The notes beneath the pieces are model-generated. The model saw nothing but the letters and a program-made list of their open reading frames with translations, ran no database searches and was not told where the DNA came from. A program made the position numbers and the translations under genes. From contig JAGAWT010000030.1 of NCBI GenBank assembly GCA_018110985.1, positions 1 to 48,064 on the forward strand: 48,064 nt of DNA. The letters are read 5' to 3'. Origin of the DNA: Oscillospiraceae bacterium (GTDB taxonomy: Bacteria > Bacillota > Clostridia > Oscillospirales > Ruminococcaceae). Below are positions 32,303 through 41,724 of the stretch, piece after piece (positions within the stretch are counted from its first letter, which is position 1; each line of letters begins with the position of its first letter).

Positions 32303-32983
32303 ATGAGTGAGTATTCTTACAGGCTCATAAGGGAGAACAGAAAGACTGTTTCCCTGCGTGTGGATGAGGACGGGGAGCTGACAGTCAAGGCGCCCTTCTA
32401 TGCCGCAAAGGGATTTATAGATGATTTTGTGGATGCCAATGCGGCAAAGCTGCTGGCTGACTACATGGCGGGACAGGCGGACAGGGAAAGGAAAAGGGAA
32501 TTTCTCTCAAAGCCTCCCGAAAAGCTCCCCTACCACGGTAAGGAGCTCCCTGTGATACTGAGCGAGGATGCTTTCTACCTGAGATTCGGGAACGACAGGT
32601 TCTACTGTCCCATGAGGCCTCTTTCGGAGCTCATACCCTCCCTGGAGCAGCTTTACAAAAAGCTGGCAAGGAGCATGATACCGGAGCTTCTGGATGTGGC
32701 GGAGATGATGGGGAGAAGCCCCTCCGACATCAGGATAAACAGCGCAAGAGGGCGCTGGGGAAGCTGCTCATCGAAAGGCAGCATAAACCTTTCCTGGAGG
32801 CTGGTGCTGGCAGATGAGCGAACAAGGCGGTATGTCATGATACATGAGCTGTCTCATCTTACCTATCTGGATCACAGCAGGGATTTCTGGGATCTCGTGG
32901 GAAAGCATGAGCCGGACTACAAGCTGTTTAGGGAAAGACTGAATACGGTGTCAAGGACACTTGAAAAATACGGATTGGACTGA
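32303..32983 (+). CDS. YgjP-type (DUF45/SprT-like) metallohydrolase
   Basis: The 226-residue protein belongs to the YgjP/DUF45 group of zinc metal-dependent hydrolases. It has the zinc motif H181-E-L-S-H185 in MIHELSHLTYLDHS, preceded by the family block RGRWGSCSSKGSINLSWRL and followed by a third-ligand region HEPDYK. The N-terminus SYRLIRENRKTVSLRV matches the family start, so the ATG at 32303 is probably right despite a poor ribosome-binding site (GGCGGAAAG, about 12 bases away). It begins 28 bases after smc. Its substrate is unknown; SprT-like proteins act on proteins or peptides. Confidence 0.88.
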   Translation: MSEYSYRLIRENRKTVSLRVDEDGELTVKAPFYAAKGFIDDFVDANAAKLLADYMAGQADRERKREFLSKPPEKLPYHGKELPVILSEDAFYLRFGNDRFYCPMRPLSELIPSLEQLYKKLARSMIPELLDVAEMMGRSPSDIRINSARGRWGSCSSKGSINLSWRLVLADERTRRYVMIHELSHLTYLDHSRDFWDLVGKHEPDYKLFRERLNTVSRTLEKYGLD

Positions 32984-33002
32984 AAGCCGTTTTGACGGCA
33001 CG

Positions 33003-34220
33003 ATGATAGATATGAGAAGAAGACGCAGAAAGCTTTTTAGACCCAAAAGGCACAGCAGGATAAGGCGCAGCAGCGATAAGATAATCTCCGGGGTGCTCTC
33101 CGTACTGGGAGTGATCGTACTGGTGTTCGTGGGGTACAGTGCCCTGGGACCCATTTCGGATTATCTGAAAGCACATTCCGAAAGAGAGAAAGTACCGGTA
33201 TGGACACCGGAGGATACTGTCACCTCTGTGACGGCACCTGCGGTCACCGAGGCACCCGAACCCGCACAGACAGAAGATACACGTCCCATAAGAGTGCCCG
33301 ATGATGCGGCATTTTCTGCGGCAAAGGGCTACAAAAGGCTCTCCACTGCGGATATGAAAGACAGTACATCCCTTGGGGCAGCCTGTGAGAAGGCTGTGCG
33401 TGAAGGCTATTTCGGTGTGCTGCTGCCCATGAAGACAAAGGGCGGTGTCTACTGGTACAAAACAGAGGATACCCTGGTGTCTCTGGCGGAGAAAAACCCG
33501 GTAAGGGGCAGCATGACAGCAGCGGAAGCGGGGGATATCTGCCGCGGCTACGGTCTTTCGCCTGCGGCGCAGGTGAGCATACTTACCGACAATAACAGGT
33601 ACGGAGAGGACAGGATAGGCGTTTACCGCACGGAGGACGACCTTGTTTGGCTGGACGACCTCTATGACAACGGCGGAAAGCCGTGGATCTGCCCCTACGA
33701 CGATGATGCGGTGCGCTTTTTGTGCGATATGGTGGTGGAGCTGGGAGAAGCGGGCTTCAAGAAGATAGTCTGCGAGGATATGTCTTTCCCCTCTTTCAGG
33801 GAGTCGGATCTGGATTATCTGGGCTATCACCTTTCACCGGATTCGGACAGGCACACCTACCTTACATCCCTTGCGAAAAAGCTGACAAATTCAGCAAGAA
33901 GTGCGGGAGCGGATACCCTTTTCTGCTTCTGGAGCTATGAGATAATGTCCCGCAGTGCGGAATGTTTCGTGCCGGAGGAGCTGGCAGGCTGTACACTTAT
34001 AGTCAGGACAAATGCCATGACGGATCTTTCGGAGTATTTCCCGCCGGACTACAAAAGGGCGGGGGATACGGAAAAGCTGGAGCAGCTCTACGAAAACCTG
34101 AGCAGCCTTTCAGGCGGGCTTACGGTCTACCCCATGATAGACGGCTACCTTGCTTCAAGGGTGGATCTTGAACAGCTCTGCCGCACGGTGGGCACCGAAG
34201 AATACTTTACCGAGACATGA
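33003..34220 (+). CDS. Membrane-anchored glycoside hydrolase-like protein (DUF4015-like)
   Basis: From the ATG at 33003 there is an Arg/Lys-rich cytoplasmic start (MRRRRRKLFRPKRHSR), one membrane helix (about 28-50) and a Thr/Pro/Glu linker (about 65-95). An extracellular domain of about 300 residues follows. PYDDDAVRFLCDMVVELGEAG and IVCEDMSFPSF resemble the region of putative glycoside hydrolases (DUF4015) where a conserved acidic strand ends the barrel; the match is by pattern only. An earlier in-frame TTG (32961) overlaps the previous gene and has an AAGGA three to four bases away; a later ATG (33012) is also possible. It is coupled to miaB by ATGA. It could be a cell-wall or capsule-related hydrolase, or a sugar-binding protein without activity. 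Confidence 0.65.
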   Translation: MIDMRRRRRKLFRPKRHSRIRRSSDKIISGVLSVLGVIVLVFVGYSALGPISDYLKAHSEREKVPVWTPEDTVTSVTAPAVTEAPEPAQTEDTRPIRVPDDAAFSAAKGYKRLSTADMKDSTSLGAACEKAVREGYFGVLLPMKTKGGVYWYKTEDTLVSLAEKNPVRGSMTAAEAGDICRGYGLSPAAQVSILTDNNRYGEDRIGVYRTEDDLVWLDDLYDNGGKPWICPYDDDAVRFLCDMVVELGEAGFKKIVCEDMSFPSFRESDLDYLGYHLSPDSDRHTYLTSLAKKLTNSARSAGADTLFCFWSYEIMSRSAECFVPEELAGCTLIVRTNAMTDLSEYFPPDYKRAGDTEKLEQLYENLSSLSGGLTVYPMIDGYLASRVDLEQLCRTVGTEEYFTET

Positions 34221-35587
34221 TAATGAACAACAGTGAATATATAAGAGCCGTAAAGGATATCTTTGCGGCACGGGAGGCACCTCCCCTGTGCTGTGTGCAG
34301 TCCTTCGGCTGTCAGCAGAACGTAAACGACGGCGAACGCCTTACGGGGGTGCTCATGTCAATGGGCTGCGGGGTCAGCAGCGACCCCGAAACAGCGGATA
34401 TAGTGATCCTCAACACCTGTGCGGTGAGAGAAAACGCAGAACAGAGGCTTTACGGCTATCTGGGAGAGCTCAAACACGCCAAAAGGAAAAATCCCTCAAT
34501 GGTGCTGGGGCTCTGCGGCTGTATGGCACAGGAAGAGGGCACGGCGGAAAAGGTGAGGAAGTCCTACCCCTATGTGGATATGGTCTTTGGTACCTTTGCA
34601 TCCGACAAGCTGCCGGAGCTGCTCTACAAGGTGCTCACGGAAAGAAGATTTACCGTGGACACCGAGGAGAGAAAGGGCGAGATACCCGAGGGCAGACCCC
34701 TTTACAGGGCAGTGAAGTACAAGGCGGGAGTTTCCGTCATGTACGGCTGCAACAACTTCTGCACCTTCTGCATAGTTCCGTATGTAAGGGGCAGGGAGCG
34801 CAGCCGCACCCCGGAAAGCATCATCGAAGAGGTGAAGTATCTGGCGGACGACGGCGTGAAGGAGATAATGCTCCTTGGGCAGAATGTGAACTCCTACGGC
34901 AGAGGTCTTGAGGAAAAGACGGACTTCCCGGAGCTTTTGCGGCGGATAAATGCCGTAGACGGGGATTTCAGGGTGCGCTTCATGTCCCCCCATCCGAAGG
35001 ATGCCACAGAGGAATTTTTTGACGTGATAGCAGAGTCGGAAAAGATATGCAAAAGCATCCATCTCCCCCTGCAATCCGGCAGCAATGATATCCTGAGAGC
35101 CATGCACCGCAGCTATACCAGGGAAAAATTCATAAAGATGTGCGAATATGCACGGAGCAGGTACAAGGGGCTGTCGGTGACGACGGATATCATAGTGGGT
35201 TTCCCCGGTGAGACCGAAAAGGACTTTGAGGAGACCCTTGACATGATGAGGCTTATACAGTTTGACAACATATACTCCTTCATCTACTCCAAAAGAAGGG
35301 GCACCAGGGCTGCCGCAATGGAGGACAGCACCCCCGAAAAGGAAAAGTCGGAGAGGATGGGAAGGCTCCTTGCGCTCCAGAGAGAGATCACCGAGCAAAG
35401 CTACAAACGCTTTGTGGGGAACACCTTTGATGTGCTCTTTGACGGCACACACAAGGGTCTTATCAGCGGAAAGAGCGGCGAGGGGATCATAACCCTTGTA
35501 AAAGGGGAGGAGAGCCTTATAGGGCAGATGAAAAAGGTCTGGGTCAAAGCTGCTCACAACTGGGCGGTAGACGGCGAGATCATTTAG
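34217..35587 (+). CDS. miaB: tRNA-2-methylthio-N6-dimethylallyladenosine synthase MiaB
   Basis: MiaB adds a methylthio group to i6A37 of tRNAs with two iron-sulfur clusters. The UPF0004 domain has cysteines in SFGCQQN, NTCAVRE and LCGCMAQ. The radical SAM motif C-N-N-F-C-T-F-C lies near residue 178, followed by VPYVRGRERSR and LLGQNVNSYG. A TRAM domain ends the protein (about 385-450). Length 456 is normal. Its ATG overlaps the stop of the previous gene (ATGA, 34217-34220). It is followed closely by the YlbF-family gene and later mutS, matching the miaB-ymcA-mutS neighbourhood of Bacillus. Confidence 0.97.
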   Translation: MIMNNSEYIRAVKDIFAAREAPPLCCVQSFGCQQNVNDGERLTGVLMSMGCGVSSDPETADIVILNTCAVRENAEQRLYGYLGELKHAKRKNPSMVLGLCGCMAQEEGTAEKVRKSYPYVDMVFGTFASDKLPELLYKVLTERRFTVDTEERKGEIPEGRPLYRAVKYKAGVSVMYGCNNFCTFCIVPYVRGRERSRTPESIIEEVKYLADDGVKEIMLLGQNVNSYGRGLEEKTDFPELLRRINAVDGDFRVRFMSPHPKDATEEFFDVIAESEKICKSIHLPLQSGSNDILRAMHRSYTREKFIKMCEYARSRYKGLSVTTDIIVGFPGETEKDFEETLDMMRLIQFDNIYSFIYSKRRGTRAAAMEDSTPEKEKSERMGRLLALQREITEQSYKRFVGNTFDVLFDGTHKGLISGKSGEGIITLVKGEESLIGQMKKVWVKAAHNWAVDGEII

Positions 35588-35603
35588 CGGAAAGGATAGC
35601 ATC

Positions 35604-36017
35604 ATGAATGTTATAGAGCTTACAAGGCAGGTCGGAAAGGCCTTGCAGGAAGACGAGAGATATAAGAGATACCATGAGGCAAAGAAGAAAAACGATGAGG
35701 ACACGGAGCTTCAGCAGGATATCTCCGAATTCCATGCCATCAAGATGATGATAAACATGGAGGAGGGGAAGGCGGACTGTGACAGGGAAAGAGTGAAAAA
35801 GCTCAATTCCGACCTTACGGCAATGTTCACCAAGGTGACGCAGAACCCCAATATGGTAGCCTATGAGGAAGCCCGTTCGGCAATGGATGAGCTGCTTGCC
35901 TCCGTAAACTACATAGTTACGGCTTCGGCAAACGGACAGGACCCCATGACGGTTTCCGAAACTCCTCCCTCTGCCTGCAGCCCCGGAGGCTGTGCAGGAT
36001 GTTCCGGATGCGGCTGA
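35604..36017 (+). CDS. YlbF/YmcA (RicA/RicF)-family protein with cysteine-rich tail
   Basis: The 137-residue protein is mostly helical (DERYKRYHEAKKKNDED and ISEFHAIKMMINMEE are typical of the Com_YlbF family). It ends with a compact cluster, C-S-P-G-G-C-A-G-C-S-G-C-G, preceded by a Pro/Ser/Thr linker. In Bacillus the YlbF-YmcA-YaaT (Ric) complex carries iron-sulfur clusters and promotes RNase Y-dependent mRNA maturation, sporulation and competence. The position between miaB and mutS matches ymcA (ricA), which suggests this is the RicA-type member. An AAAGGA site precedes the ATG. The protein probably binds a cluster with the tail; this is inference from the family and the cysteines. Confidence 0.85.
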   Translation: MNVIELTRQVGKALQEDERYKRYHEAKKKNDEDTELQQDISEFHAIKMMINMEEGKADCDRERVKKLNSDLTAMFTKVTQNPNMVAYEEARSAMDELLASVNYIVTASANGQDPMTVSETPPSACSPGGCAGCSGCG

Positions 36018-36163
36018 TAGTACCGTAATGATAATACTGATCTCTGACCGGTGCATAGACAGAAAACAAGCTGCAAATGCTTGGATATAAGGGATCTTAG
36101 GCTTGAAGATCGTCTGTACATCGAGGAAAAATCGGTATAAGACCTGTCACAGGAGGTAAAGGC

Positions 36164-36799
36164 ATGGGTAAGACGGTTATTCTGGATCACCCTTTCATAA
36201 CCCACAAGATCTCCGTTATGAGGGATGAGAACACTGGTACAAAGGACTTTCGCACCCTTACGGAGGAGGTGGCGATGCTCATGACCTATGAGGCGCTGCG
36301 TGACCTTCCCACAGTGAAAAGGCATATCAGAACTCCGGTCGCCGAGGCGGATGTGCCCTTCATAGACGGCAGAAAGCCTGCGGTAGTGCCTATACTGAGA
36401 GCGGGTCTCGGGATGATGACAGGTATACTTTCCCTGCTGCCTGCGGCAAAGGTGGGACACATCGGGCTGAGCCGTGACGAAAAGACTCATGAGCCCTGTG
36501 AATACTACATAAATCTTCCGGGCCATCTGGATGACAGGCTGGTGATAGTCCCGGATCCCATGCTTGCTACGGGCGGCTCTGCCATACAGGCTGTGGATCT
36601 TATTAAGTCAAGGGGCGCAAAACGCATCAAATATATGTGCATAATAGCTGTCCCGGAGGGTCTGAAAGCCCTTGAAAAGGCTCACCCCGACATAGATATA
36701 TATGTCGGAGCACTTGACGATCACCTTAATGACAAGGCTTATATAGTTCCGGGTCTGGGAGATGCGGGAGACAGGATCTTCGGTACGGATCAGGAATAG
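36164..36799 (+). CDS. upp: Uracil phosphoribosyltransferase
   Basis: Upp salvages uracil by joining it to PRPP to make UMP. The 211-residue protein contains [24 protein letters not shown], the PRPP-binding [15 protein letters not shown] and the C-terminal uracil-site [14 protein letters not shown] strong AGGAGG site lies before the ATG. The 146-base stretch before it holds only a small inverted repeat (GATCTT 36093-36098 / AAGATC 36106-36111), without a convincing promoter, so it may be read from the miaB operon. mutS starts 32 bases after it. Confidence 0.97.
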   Translation: MGKTVILDHPFITHKISVMRDENTGTKDFRTLTEEVAMLMTYEALRDLPTVKRHIRTPVAEADVPFIDGRKPAVVPILRAGLGMMTGILSLLPAAKVGHIGLSRDEKTHEPCEYYINLPGHLDDRLVIVPDPMLATGGSAIQAVDLIKSRGAKRIKYMCIIAVPEGLKALEKAHPDIDIYVGALDDHLNDKAYIVPGLGDAGDRIFGTDQE

Positions 36800-36831
36800 A
36801 AAATACTGCATATTATCCGAAGGGAACGGCA

Positions 36832-39438
36832 ATGAATATAGATGTATCCTCACTTTCGCCCATGATGAAGCAATATGTTTCGGTAAAACAGCAGTACCCG
36901 GAGCATGTGATATTTTTCAGGCTGGGTGACTTCTATGAAATGTTCTTTGATGATGCTGTGGCAGTGTCAAAGGCACTGGAGCTTACCCTTACGGGAAAGG
37001 AATGCGGGCTTGAAGAGCGTGCGCCCATGTGCGGCGTGCCCTACCATTCGGTGGATGTTTACCTTAAAAAGCTGATAGAAAAAGGCTTCCGGGTGGTCAT
37101 ATGTGAGCAGATGGAGGATCCCAGGACCGCAAAGGGGCTGGTGAAAAGGGACGTGGTGAGGATAGTCACTCCCGGCACCCTTACGGACACGAACCTGCTG
37201 GCGGATGATACCAACAACTATATCTGCGCCATATTCTCCAAAAACGGTGAAACTGCCGCAGCCTTTGCGGATATCTCCACGGGCGAGTGCGAGGTCTATT
37301 CCGGGAAGCAGAAGGATCCCCGTTCGGTCATAGATGAGCTGTCAAGGCTCTCTCCTGCGGAAGTACTTGTGCCGGAGGGCTTTGAAAGAGACGGGGAGAT
37401 AGAGAGATTTGTCAGAAAAGGGCTTGATATCTCCTTTACCTTTGTTGCGCCTGCTGCCTTTGACAGAGAGGCGAACGAGCCTCTGCTGGCGGCTCAGTTC
37501 TCCGTGGACGATCTTTCACGGCTGGGGCTTGAGGATGCGGATGATGCAGCGATATGCGCTCTTTGCGGACTGTTTTACTATATATGCGATACCCAGCGTG
37601 CCACGGTGGGGCGATTCTGCGAGGTAAGGGTCATCCGTGAAAAGCGCTTCATGGAGCTGGATCTTACGGCAAGGCGGAACCTTGAACTCGTTGAGACCAT
37701 GAGGAACAAGGAAAAGAAAGGCTCTCTTCTCTGGGTGCTCGACCGCACAAAGACCTCCATGGGAAAAAGGCTGCTGCGCTCCTACATAGAGCAGCCCCTG
37801 CTGAAACCCGGTCTTATCAACGAAAGGCTGGGGGCGGTAGGAGAGCTTGTGAACAGCACGGTGGAGCACTCCGAGCTCCGTAATATGCTGGCGGGGGTCT
37901 ACGACCTTGAACGCCTTATGACAAAGGTGATGTACAAGAGCGCCACTCCGAGAGACATAAAGGCTCTTGCCCAGACTGCGGAGAAAATGCCGGAGATAAA
38001 GGCGCAGATGTCCTTTGCAAAGTCATCACTCCTTGCAGTCATACGAGAGGGCATAGACGAACTCACGGAGATATCCGCTCTTGTGGGCAATGCCATAGTG
38101 GATGACCCTCCCGCACTTCTGAAGGACGGGGGCATCATAAAGGATGGGTTCAATGATGAGCTTGACAGGCTGAGGGGCATCATCTCCAACGGAAAGGGCG
38201 TCCTGAACGAGCTCCTTGAAAAGGAGAGGGAGAGGACGGGCATCAAGAGCCTGAAACTGGGCTACAACCATGTTTTCGGCTACTATCTTGAAGTGACCAG
38301 AAGCTACTATCAGCTCGTTCCTAGCGATTACATAAGAAAGCAGACTCTTGCCAATGCGGAGCGCTTTATAACAGAAGAACTGAAAAAGACGGAGGAGGAG
38401 ATCTCCGGGGCAGGGGAAAAGGTCGCCGTTCTCGAATCGGAGATATTCGGCGAGGTAAGGGATTTCATAGCCTCTCAGCTGGTGCGTGTGCAGCAGACGG
38501 CAAAGGCTGTGGCTGCCCTTGATGTGCTCTGCTCATTTGCGGAGGTCTCTCTCAAAAACAACTATGTGATGCCTGATATCTCCGCAGACGGCGTCATAGA
38601 CATAAGAGGCGGGCGTCACCCGGTGGTGGAGCTCATGATAGAAAATGAGCCCTATGTCCCCAATGATGTCTACCTTGACAGCGGCGAAAGGCGTATGTCT
38701 ATAATAACGGGACCCAATATGGCGGGCAAGTCCACCTATATGAGGCAGTGTGCGCTTATAGTCATTATGGCTCAGATGGGCTGCTTCGTGCCTGCGGAAA
38801 GCGCAAGGATATCCGTCACCGACAGGATATTCACAAGAGTGGGCGCCTCGGATGACCTTACATCCGGACAGTCTACCTTTATGGTGGAGATGAACGAGGT
38901 CTCACAGATACTGAAGTCTGCCACAAAAAACAGCCTTGTCATCCTTGACGAGGTGGGCAGAGGAACATCCACATTTGACGGCATAAGCATCGCCACGGCA
39001 GTGGCGGAGTACATAGCGAACAAGAAAAAGATTGGCTGCAAGACCCTTTTTGCCACCCACTACCATGAGCTTTGCGCACTTGAAGGAAAGGTGGAGGGCA
39101 TACACAACTACAGTGTCGCCGTGAGGAAGTCCGGTGAGGATATACGCTTTCTGCGAAAGATAGTGGAGGGCGGCACTGATGACAGCTACGGCATAGAAGT
39201 CGCTAAGCTGGCGGGACTGCCTCCTGCGGTGGTGAGCCGTGCAAGGCAGGTGCTTGCCGAGATAGAGAGCGGCGGGCTGGAGCGCAGCGAAAAGCCCGTG
39301 AAAGAGGAGCCTCAGGTGTCCTTTTCCTCCATGCAGGAGGATGAGGTCATAAAGAGGATAAGAATGACCGACCCGGACGAATACTCTCCCAGAGAGGCTC
39401 TTGCCCTGCTCTGCGAATTGCATGATATGCTGAAGTAG
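36832..39438 (+). CDS. mutS: DNA mismatch repair protein MutS
   Basis: MutS recognises mismatches and starts repair. The 868-residue protein has the N-terminal mismatch-binding domain with FFRLGDFYEMFFDDA (the Phe-x-Glu contact), connector, lever and clamp regions, and the ATPase domain with Walker A GPNMAGKSTYMRQ near residue 627, Walker B LVILDEVGRGTSTFDG, and ATHYHEL. The C-terminal helix-turn-helix for dimerisation is present (GLPPAVVSRARQVLAEIE). mutL is not adjacent in this window. The gene is followed by 119 bases without a gene, containing an imperfect hairpin (ACGGCA 39488-39493 / TGCCGT 39515-39520) with no T-run. Confidence 0.98.
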   Translation: MNIDVSSLSPMMKQYVSVKQQYPEHVIFFRLGDFYEMFFDDAVAVSKALELTLTGKECGLEERAPMCGVPYHSVDVYLKKLIEKGFRVVICEQMEDPRTAKGLVKRDVVRIVTPGTLTDTNLLADDTNNYICAIFSKNGETAAAFADISTGECEVYSGKQKDPRSVIDELSRLSPAEVLVPEGFERDGEIERFVRKGLDISFTFVAPAAFDREANEPLLAAQFSVDDLSRLGLEDADDAAICALCGLFYYICDTQRATVGRFCEVRVIREKRFMELDLTARRNLELVETMRNKEKKGSLLWVLDRTKTSMGKRLLRSYIEQPLLKPGLINERLGAVGELVNSTVEHSELRNMLAGVYDLERLMTKVMYKSATPRDIKALAQTAEKMPEIKAQMSFAKSSLLAVIREGIDELTEISALVGNAIVDDPPALLKDGGIIKDGFNDELDRLRGIISNGKGVLNELLEKERERTGIKSLKLGYNHVFGYYLEVTRSYYQLVPSDYIRKQTLANAERFITEELKKTEEEISGAGEKVAVLESEIFGEVRDFIASQLVRVQQTAKAVAALDVLCSFAEVSLKNNYVMPDISADGVIDIRGGRHPVVELMIENEPYVPNDVYLDSGERRMSIITGPNMAGKSTYMRQCALIVIMAQMGCFVPAESARISVTDRIFTRVGASDDLTSGQSTFMVEMNEVSQILKSATKNSLVILDEVGRGTSTFDGISIATAVAEYIANKKKIGCKTLFATHYHELCALEGKVEGIHNYSVAVRKSGEDIRFLRKIVEGGTDDSYGIEVAKLAGLPPAVVSRARQVLAEIESGGLERSEKPVKEEPQVSFSSMQEDEVIKRIRMTDPDEYSPREALALLCELHDMLK

Positions 39439-39557
39439 AGCCGCCCGGAAAACGAAAACGATACAAAATACAGATCTAAGCAAGGAGACGGCAGTCAGGG
39501 TGCATTTTTCCCCGTGCCGTATCCCGCATCCGACCTTTTGCAGGGGGTGTCATATTT

Positions 39558-39866
39558 ATGGGACTTCTGAATATGTTCGGAATAGACAGTGAAAGGATAA
39601 TTGCCGCAGGCTGCACTGCGGTGGGTACCGTGGAAGAAGTGCGTGACTGCTGGTGGCTGGGGCGTACAGGCTCCCATGCGGCGGCAGACGGTTATATGGG
39701 CAGGGATCGCTTCCCTCACCTTGTTTATTTTTCCTACTGTGTGGAAGGGACACGCTACGACGGGTGCAGGTATGTGCCCGCAGAAGGGCGCTTTCCCGAA
39801 GCCGGAGAAGAGCTCACGGTATACTACGACCCGGAAAGTCCCGGTCACTACGCCGTAAGAGTGTAG
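39558..39866 (+). CDS. Small DUF3592-like protein
   Basis: The 102-residue protein is unidentified by name. Its C-terminal half (PHLVYFSYCVEGTRYDG, then GEELTVYYDPESPGHYAV) matches the beta-rich pattern of DUF3592 proteins, in which a short strand, a VxYDPxxP motif and a Gly/Tyr pair recur. Unlike many DUF3592 proteins it has no membrane helix. A GGGGGTG site precedes the ATG at a distance of eight to ten bases. It ends 23 bases before the sensor-kinase gene. Function unknown; it could be a soluble partner of an envelope system. Confidence 0.6.
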   Translation: MGLLNMFGIDSERIIAAGCTAVGTVEEVRDCWWLGRTGSHAAADGYMGRDRFPHLVYFSYCVEGTRYDGCRYVPAEGRFPEAGEELTVYYDPESPGHYAVRV

Positions 39867-39889
39867 GCGGCCTTTAAGATATATCAGCT

Positions 39890-41683
39890 ATGAAAAGTAT
39901 TTTTTCATCCGACAGAATGAGTATCAGGAACCAGATAATCTCCATGTTTCTGATAGTTGTATTGCCCTCCTTTGCGGCAAGTGCGTTCCTGCTCATAGGA
40001 ATGAGGAACATAGTGAGGGACAAGTCCCTTGAAACTGCCGCAAGCAATGCGGAGACCATCGCTTTCTGGATACAGGACACGGTGTCGATGGGTGAACAGT
40101 GCGCAGAGAATATCTGTGACAACCGCACCATAAGAGAATTTGTGACTTCGCAGCACGACAGCACGGACAGCAGCTCCTATTATCGGTTCTATTCGGAGAA
40201 CACCATCACAAGGCTGGTGAATGTGCCGTCGCAGGTCTCAAATGTTGTCATATATATGGACAGGGACGATTTCGTTTACAATTCGAGCTTTGTGAAGGTG
40301 AACGCCGCAGTCAGGGGTTCGGAATGGTACAAGACCGCTCTTGAGAATGACGGACCCTTCTGGAGGGTGCTGAAGAACAGCACGGGGAGAGCGAACCTTG
40401 CCTGTATCGCTCCCATGATCTCCGGAAACGAGGTCATAGCCGTAGTTGTGGTGAACCTGAATGATACATGGCTCGATACCCTCTCCATCAATGACACTCT
40501 GTATGTCCTGCTCTCACTGGGAGAAAATGTTTATTACTCCACCTATCCCAGCATACCCACGGGAACGGAGCTGAGCATATATCCCGATTTTGATGCAACG
40601 GTGGGTGTCACCACGCACAGCAGTGGAGTTTACGGCTTTACGAGCTATGCGGTGGTGAAAAACACCCTTGTGAACAAGGATCTGCATCAGGTGACACTGT
40701 TTCTATCGCCGGGATTCATAAACTATGAGATAAACACGGCGTCGGTCATCTACGGAAGCTATTCCGCCCTGATGATAATCCTGTCCCTGCTCATAACTCT
40801 TTTGTTCACCAATACCTTCTCATCAAGGATCAAGACCCTTTCAGACAAGATGCACGAGGTCACCGGAGGAAACTTCAACGTAGACTTCACAGACAACGGA
40901 TCCGATGAGATATCCCTTCTGTACTCCGACATCGGACAGATGATTGAGACCATGCAGAAGCTGATAAACGACAACTATGAGGCAAAGCTGCAGTCCGAAG
41001 CATTCAAGCTCAATCAGGTGCAGGCGGAATTCAAGGCGCTTTCCTCTCAGATAAATCCCCACTTCCTTTACAATACCCTTGAGACTATACGCATGAAGGC
41101 ATATGTCAACAACGACAAGGAAACTGCGGACCTTGTAAAGAAGCTGGGAAAATTCATGAGGCGCTGTCTTGAGTTCAAGGATGCGGAGGTGCCTCTCCAT
41201 TCGGAGCTTGAGTTTACCAATGCCTATCTGGAGCTCCAGTCCGCCAGATTCGGAGACAGGATAAAGTATCATTTCTACTCCGAAGTGAAGGGAGACTACA
41301 TGATACTCCCCCTGCTGATACAGCCGCTGGTGGAAAATGCCTTCGTACACGGAGTAGAGGCATCAAAGGGCGGAGGACGGATCAGCATAAGAGTTTGCTA
41401 TCACGGGGAATATGTGTACATAGACGTGGAGGACAACGGACAGGGCATGAGCCCGGAAAAGCTCAGGGAGCTTGAATACAAGCTGGAGGTGTCGGATACC
41501 TCCTCCGGAAAGTCCATAGGTCTTACCAATGTGCATAAAAGAATACAGATGTACCACGGAAAGAAGTACGGCATGAGGGTGCAGAGCGAGGAAGGAAAAG
41601 GCACCACCATAAGGCTGGTGCTCCCGAGAGAGCCCCAGATACACGAGAAGGGCGCCCAGACCAATTCCAATATACAGCTGTAG
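39890..41683 (+). CDS. Sensor histidine kinase, YesM type
   Basis: The 597-residue kinase has a membrane helix at about 18-40, a long extracellular sensor (about 45-285), a second helix at about 287-307, a HAMP linker, and a His_kinase domain with H391 in QINPHFLYNTLE. The ATPase domain has VENAFVHG, DNGQGM and GLTNVHKRI. It belongs to the YesM/LytS-like class paired with AraC-type regulators. The response regulator gene follows after 41 bases. A clear ribosome-binding site is not seen. Such pairs usually control carbohydrate uptake or polysaccharide genes, but none lie nearby. The extracellular signal is unknown. Confidence 0.93.
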   Translation: MKSIFSSDRMSIRNQIISMFLIVVLPSFAASAFLLIGMRNIVRDKSLETAASNAETIAFWIQDTVSMGEQCAENICDNRTIREFVTSQHDSTDSSSYYRFYSENTITRLVNVPSQVSNVVIYMDRDDFVYNSSFVKVNAAVRGSEWYKTALENDGPFWRVLKNSTGRANLACIAPMISGNEVIAVVVVNLNDTWLDTLSINDTLYVLLSLGENVYYSTYPSIPTGTELSIYPDFDATVGVTTHSSGVYGFTSYAVVKNTLVNKDLHQVTLFLSPGFINYEINTASVIYGSYSALMIILSLLITLLFTNTFSSRIKTLSDKMHEVTGGNFNVDFTDNGSDEISLLYSDIGQMIETMQKLINDNYEAKLQSEAFKLNQVQAEFKALSSQINPHFLYNTLETIRMKAYVNNDKETADLVKKLGKFMRRCLEFKDAEVPLHSELEFTNAYLELQSARFGDRIKYHFYSEVKGDYMILPLLIQPLVENAFVHGVEASKGGGRISIRVCYHGEYVYIDVEDNGQGMSPEKLRELEYKLEVSDTSSGKSIGLTNVHKRIQMYHGKKYGMRVQSEEGKGTTIRLVLPREPQIHEKGAQTNSNIQL

Positions 41684-41724
41684 AGCATGACTGCTTTGAG
41701 AAAACAAGGTTTTAAAGGTGGATT

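Noticed and set aside
36018-36163. Possible promoter or riboswitch before upp
   Set aside because: Only TATAAG-like boxes without -35 partners and a 6-bp inverted repeat were seen; no PyrR-type leader could be recognised.
39439-39557. Hairpin ACGGCA/TGCCGT after mutS
   Set aside because: Long loop and no T-run; not convincing as a terminator and no promoter boxes alongside.
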